From Magnetococcales bacterium WMHbinv6 (GTDB lineage: Bacteria; Pseudomonadota; Magnetococcia; Magnetococcales; Magnetaquicoccaceae), in NCBI GenBank assembly GCA_002753135.1, contig PDZV01000011.1, positions 34,563-98,562 of the forward strand: a stretch of DNA of 64,000 nt. Direction: 5' to 3'. The notes under the pieces are model-generated. The model saw only the letters and a program-made list of their open reading frames with translations. It was not told the origin of the DNA and searched no databases. Every line of letters begins with the position of its first letter. Within the stretch, counting starts at the first letter, position 1. Position numbers and translations under genes: made by a program. Below, in pieces: positions 62,636 through 64,000 of the stretch.

Positions 62636-63379
62636 ATGCACGTTACGCCACCCCCTTCGGCACCTGCCGTCTTCTGTCGCCAGCTGAGCAAAATATTCGG
62701 CAGCGGCGATAATCAGGTGCATGCCCTGCGCGGTATCGATCTGCAGATCGAACAGGGGGAGCTGATGATGCTGGTCGGCCCCTCCGGTTGCGGCAAAACC
62801 ACCCTGATTTCGGTCATCGCCGGTATTCTCGACGCCAGCGGCGGGGAGTGCCAGGTGTTGGGTCAGGATCTGAACAGCCTGGATGCCTCTGCCCGTACCC
62901 GCTGGCGCGGGCAGCAAATCGGCTTTGTTTTTCAAGCCTATAACCTGATTCCCTCCCTGAACGCGGCAGAAAATGTGGCCATTCCCCTCCTGGTGCAGAA
63001 GATGGCCCGCCGCGAGGCGATCGAACAGGCCGCCGCCATGCTGCAACGGGTGGGGCTGGCCGATCGTCGCCATGCCCTGCCGGCGCAACTCTCCGGCGGG
63101 CAGCAACAACGGGTGGCCATCGCCCGCGCCCTGGTGCATCAACCCCGGTTGGTGGTCTGCGACGAACCGACCTCGGCCCTCGATCATGTCACCGGCCATC
63201 AGGTGATGGAACTGCTGCGCGAGGTGGCCAGCAGCGCCAACCGTTCCCTGATCGTGGTCACCCACGACGCCCGCATCTTCAGCTTTGCCGATCGCATCGC
63301 CCATATCGAGGATGGCATGATTACCCATATCGCTCAACAGGCTTCATCGCTGGACAAGGAGTCGTTTCATGTCGCATAG
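62636..63379 (+). CDS. ABC transporter ATP-binding protein (DevA/MacB-like)
   Basis: 247 residues. Walker [10 protein letters not shown]-loop [11 protein letters not shown], signature LSGGQQQR, Walker [14 protein letters not shown]-loop VVTHDARIF. LolD/MacB/DevA type. It starts 3 nt after the permease stop; its end overlaps the adaptor gene by 11 nt. Energises export of an unidentified substrate across the envelope with DevC-like permease and HlyD-type adaptor. Confidence 0.93.
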   Translation: MHVTPPPSAPAVFCRQLSKIFGSGDNQVHALRGIDLQIEQGELMMLVGPSGCGKTTLISVIAGILDASGGECQVLGQDLNSLDASARTRWRGQQIGFVFQAYNLIPSLNAAENVAIPLLVQKMARREAIEQAAAMLQRVGLADRRHALPAQLSGGQQQRVAIARALVHQPRLVVCDEPTSALDHVTGHQVMELLREVASSANRSLIVVTHDARIFSFADRIAHIEDGMITHIAQQASSLDKESFHVA

Positions 63380-64000
63380 CATTGGGACAACGGGTCGTTT
63401 GCTGGTGCCGTTGCTGACTGTGGCCGGTTTGGCGGTGATGGTCTACGCCGTGCTGGCCGGAGACGAAAATTTGCCGGTGGCCCCGCCGGTCTCCACCCCG
63501 GCCAGCTCCTACGCCAACACCGTGGCCGGAGCCGGATTGGTCGAGGCCAGCAGCCGCAATATTGCCATCGCCACCCCGGTGCCCGGCATCGTGCAGCGGG
63601 TCAGCGTGTTGCCCGGAGAGCGGGTTGCCGCCGGGGCCCCTCTGTTTCAGCTCGATGAACGGCAGATTGTCGCCGAACTGGCGGTACGCAAAGCCGCCCT
63701 GCAGGTGGCGGAGAGTCGCCTGCAGGAGGCCAGCGCCGCCGCCGTCGAAAGCCGCTTTTTGTTGCAACAGGTCAAAGGGTTGAACGATAACCGGGCCGTC
63801 TCCCGCGAGGAGGTGCAGCGGCGGGAGAGTGCCGACGCCGTCGCCCGCGCCCGGGTGGCCAGCAGCGAGGCGGCCATCCGCCAGGCCCGCGCCGAGCTGG
63901 AAGCGACAGAAAGCGAACGGGAGCGGCTGACCATCCGTGCCCCGCTCGAGGCCGAGGTGTTGCAGGTCAATATACGCCCCGGGGAGTGGATCTCCGGCGG
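63369..64000 (+). CDS. HlyD/DevB-type periplasmic adaptor (cut by window edge)
   Basis: At least 210 residues; the end is outside the window. N-terminal anchor helix (LLVPLLTVAGLAVMVYAVLAG), then a lipoyl-like half motif AIATPVPGIVQRVSVLPGERVAAGAPLFQLDERQIVAEL and a coiled-coil hairpin rich in Ala, Glu and Arg (RKAALQVAESRLQEASAAAVESR; VSREEVQRRESADAVARARVASSEAAIRQARAELEATESERERL). The second lipoyl half begins with RAPLEAEVLQVNIRPGEWISG. Typical adaptor of tripartite ABC exporters. Confidence 0.88.
   Translation, partial: MSHSIGTTGRLLVPLLTVAGLAVMVYAVLAGDENLPVAPPVSTPASSYANTVAGAGLVEASSRNIAIATPVPGIVQRVSVLPGERVAAGAPLFQLDERQIVAELAVRKAALQVAESRLQEASAAAVESRFLLQQVKGLNDNRAVSREEVQRRESADAVARARVASSEAAIRQARAELEATESERERLTIRAPLEAEVLQVNIRPGEWISG

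Overview
The window looks like chromosome of a Gram-negative proteobacterium of moderate-to-high GC. It carries c-type cytochromes with Sec signals, a lipoprotein box, a surface-glycan gene block and proteobacterial-type two-component proteins. The mix of a HAO-type octaheme cytochrome, bacteriohemerythrin, several radical SAM enzymes and multi-domain FGE-like proteins reminds me of Magnetococcia-type bacteria, but no marker gene here proves a taxon. No rRNA, tRNA, IS element or CRISPR array was seen.

Layout. 1-1341 (-): end of a glycan-type operon (methyltransferase, radical SAM). 1704-9099 (+): conflict-type locus 1 (metallophosphoesterase effector, MoxR-like AAA+, SAV_2336-like/FGE-FGE protein, FGE protein with hypervariable C-terminus). 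9214-10539 (-): DUF2461 protein and a methyltransferase. 10624-16647 (-): respiratory/redox group (pentaheme and octaheme cytochromes c, J-domain protein, TVP38-rhodanese, DsrE-like, NapH-like ferredoxin, fatty acid hydroxylase). 16833-18160 (+): dmeR-dmeF-like metal efflux pair. 18163-22974 (-): PstS-like binding protein plus two hybrid signalling proteins. 23082-24270: DUF3293 and a secreted protein. 24586-45359: surface polysaccharide/glycosylation block with GDP-heptose-type sugar genes, a TPP-dependent two-subunit enzyme, cupin epimerases, glycosyltransferases and radical SAM enzymes. 45374-48494: hemerythrin, RecQ, HELAH membrane protein. 49034-51522 (+): RiPP-like cassette (repeat-bearing precursor-like protein, radical SAM/SPASM enzyme, SPASM-only partner). 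51531-53347: AI-2E-type permease and small proteins. 53721-61115 (+): conflict-type locus 2, a paralogue of locus 1 with a different effector. 61305-64000 (+): lipoprotein and DevBCA-like ABC exporter, cut by the right edge.

Most notable. The two conflict-type loci share one chassis (AAA+ ATPase, SAV_2336-like/FGE protein, stand-alone FGE protein) but have unrelated N-terminal effector domains, a metallophosphoesterase versus a methyltransferase-like Rossmann domain, joined to the same C-terminal domain. Three FGE C-termini (8977-9096, 60100-60219, 60993-61112) are the same 120-nt segment. It varies at 18 positions, nearly all first or second codon positions and all explainable by adenine in a lost template, while synonymous sites are frozen. 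This is the signature of a diversity-generating retroelement (DGR) variable region. Two copies are followed by a GC-rich hairpin whose stem changed with compensation. The reverse transcriptase and template repeat are not in the window, so the DGR must act from elsewhere. I infer a sensor (hypervariable FGE/C-type-lectin fold), an ATPase switch and exchangeable effectors. A second candidate system is the radical SAM cassette at 49034-51522.
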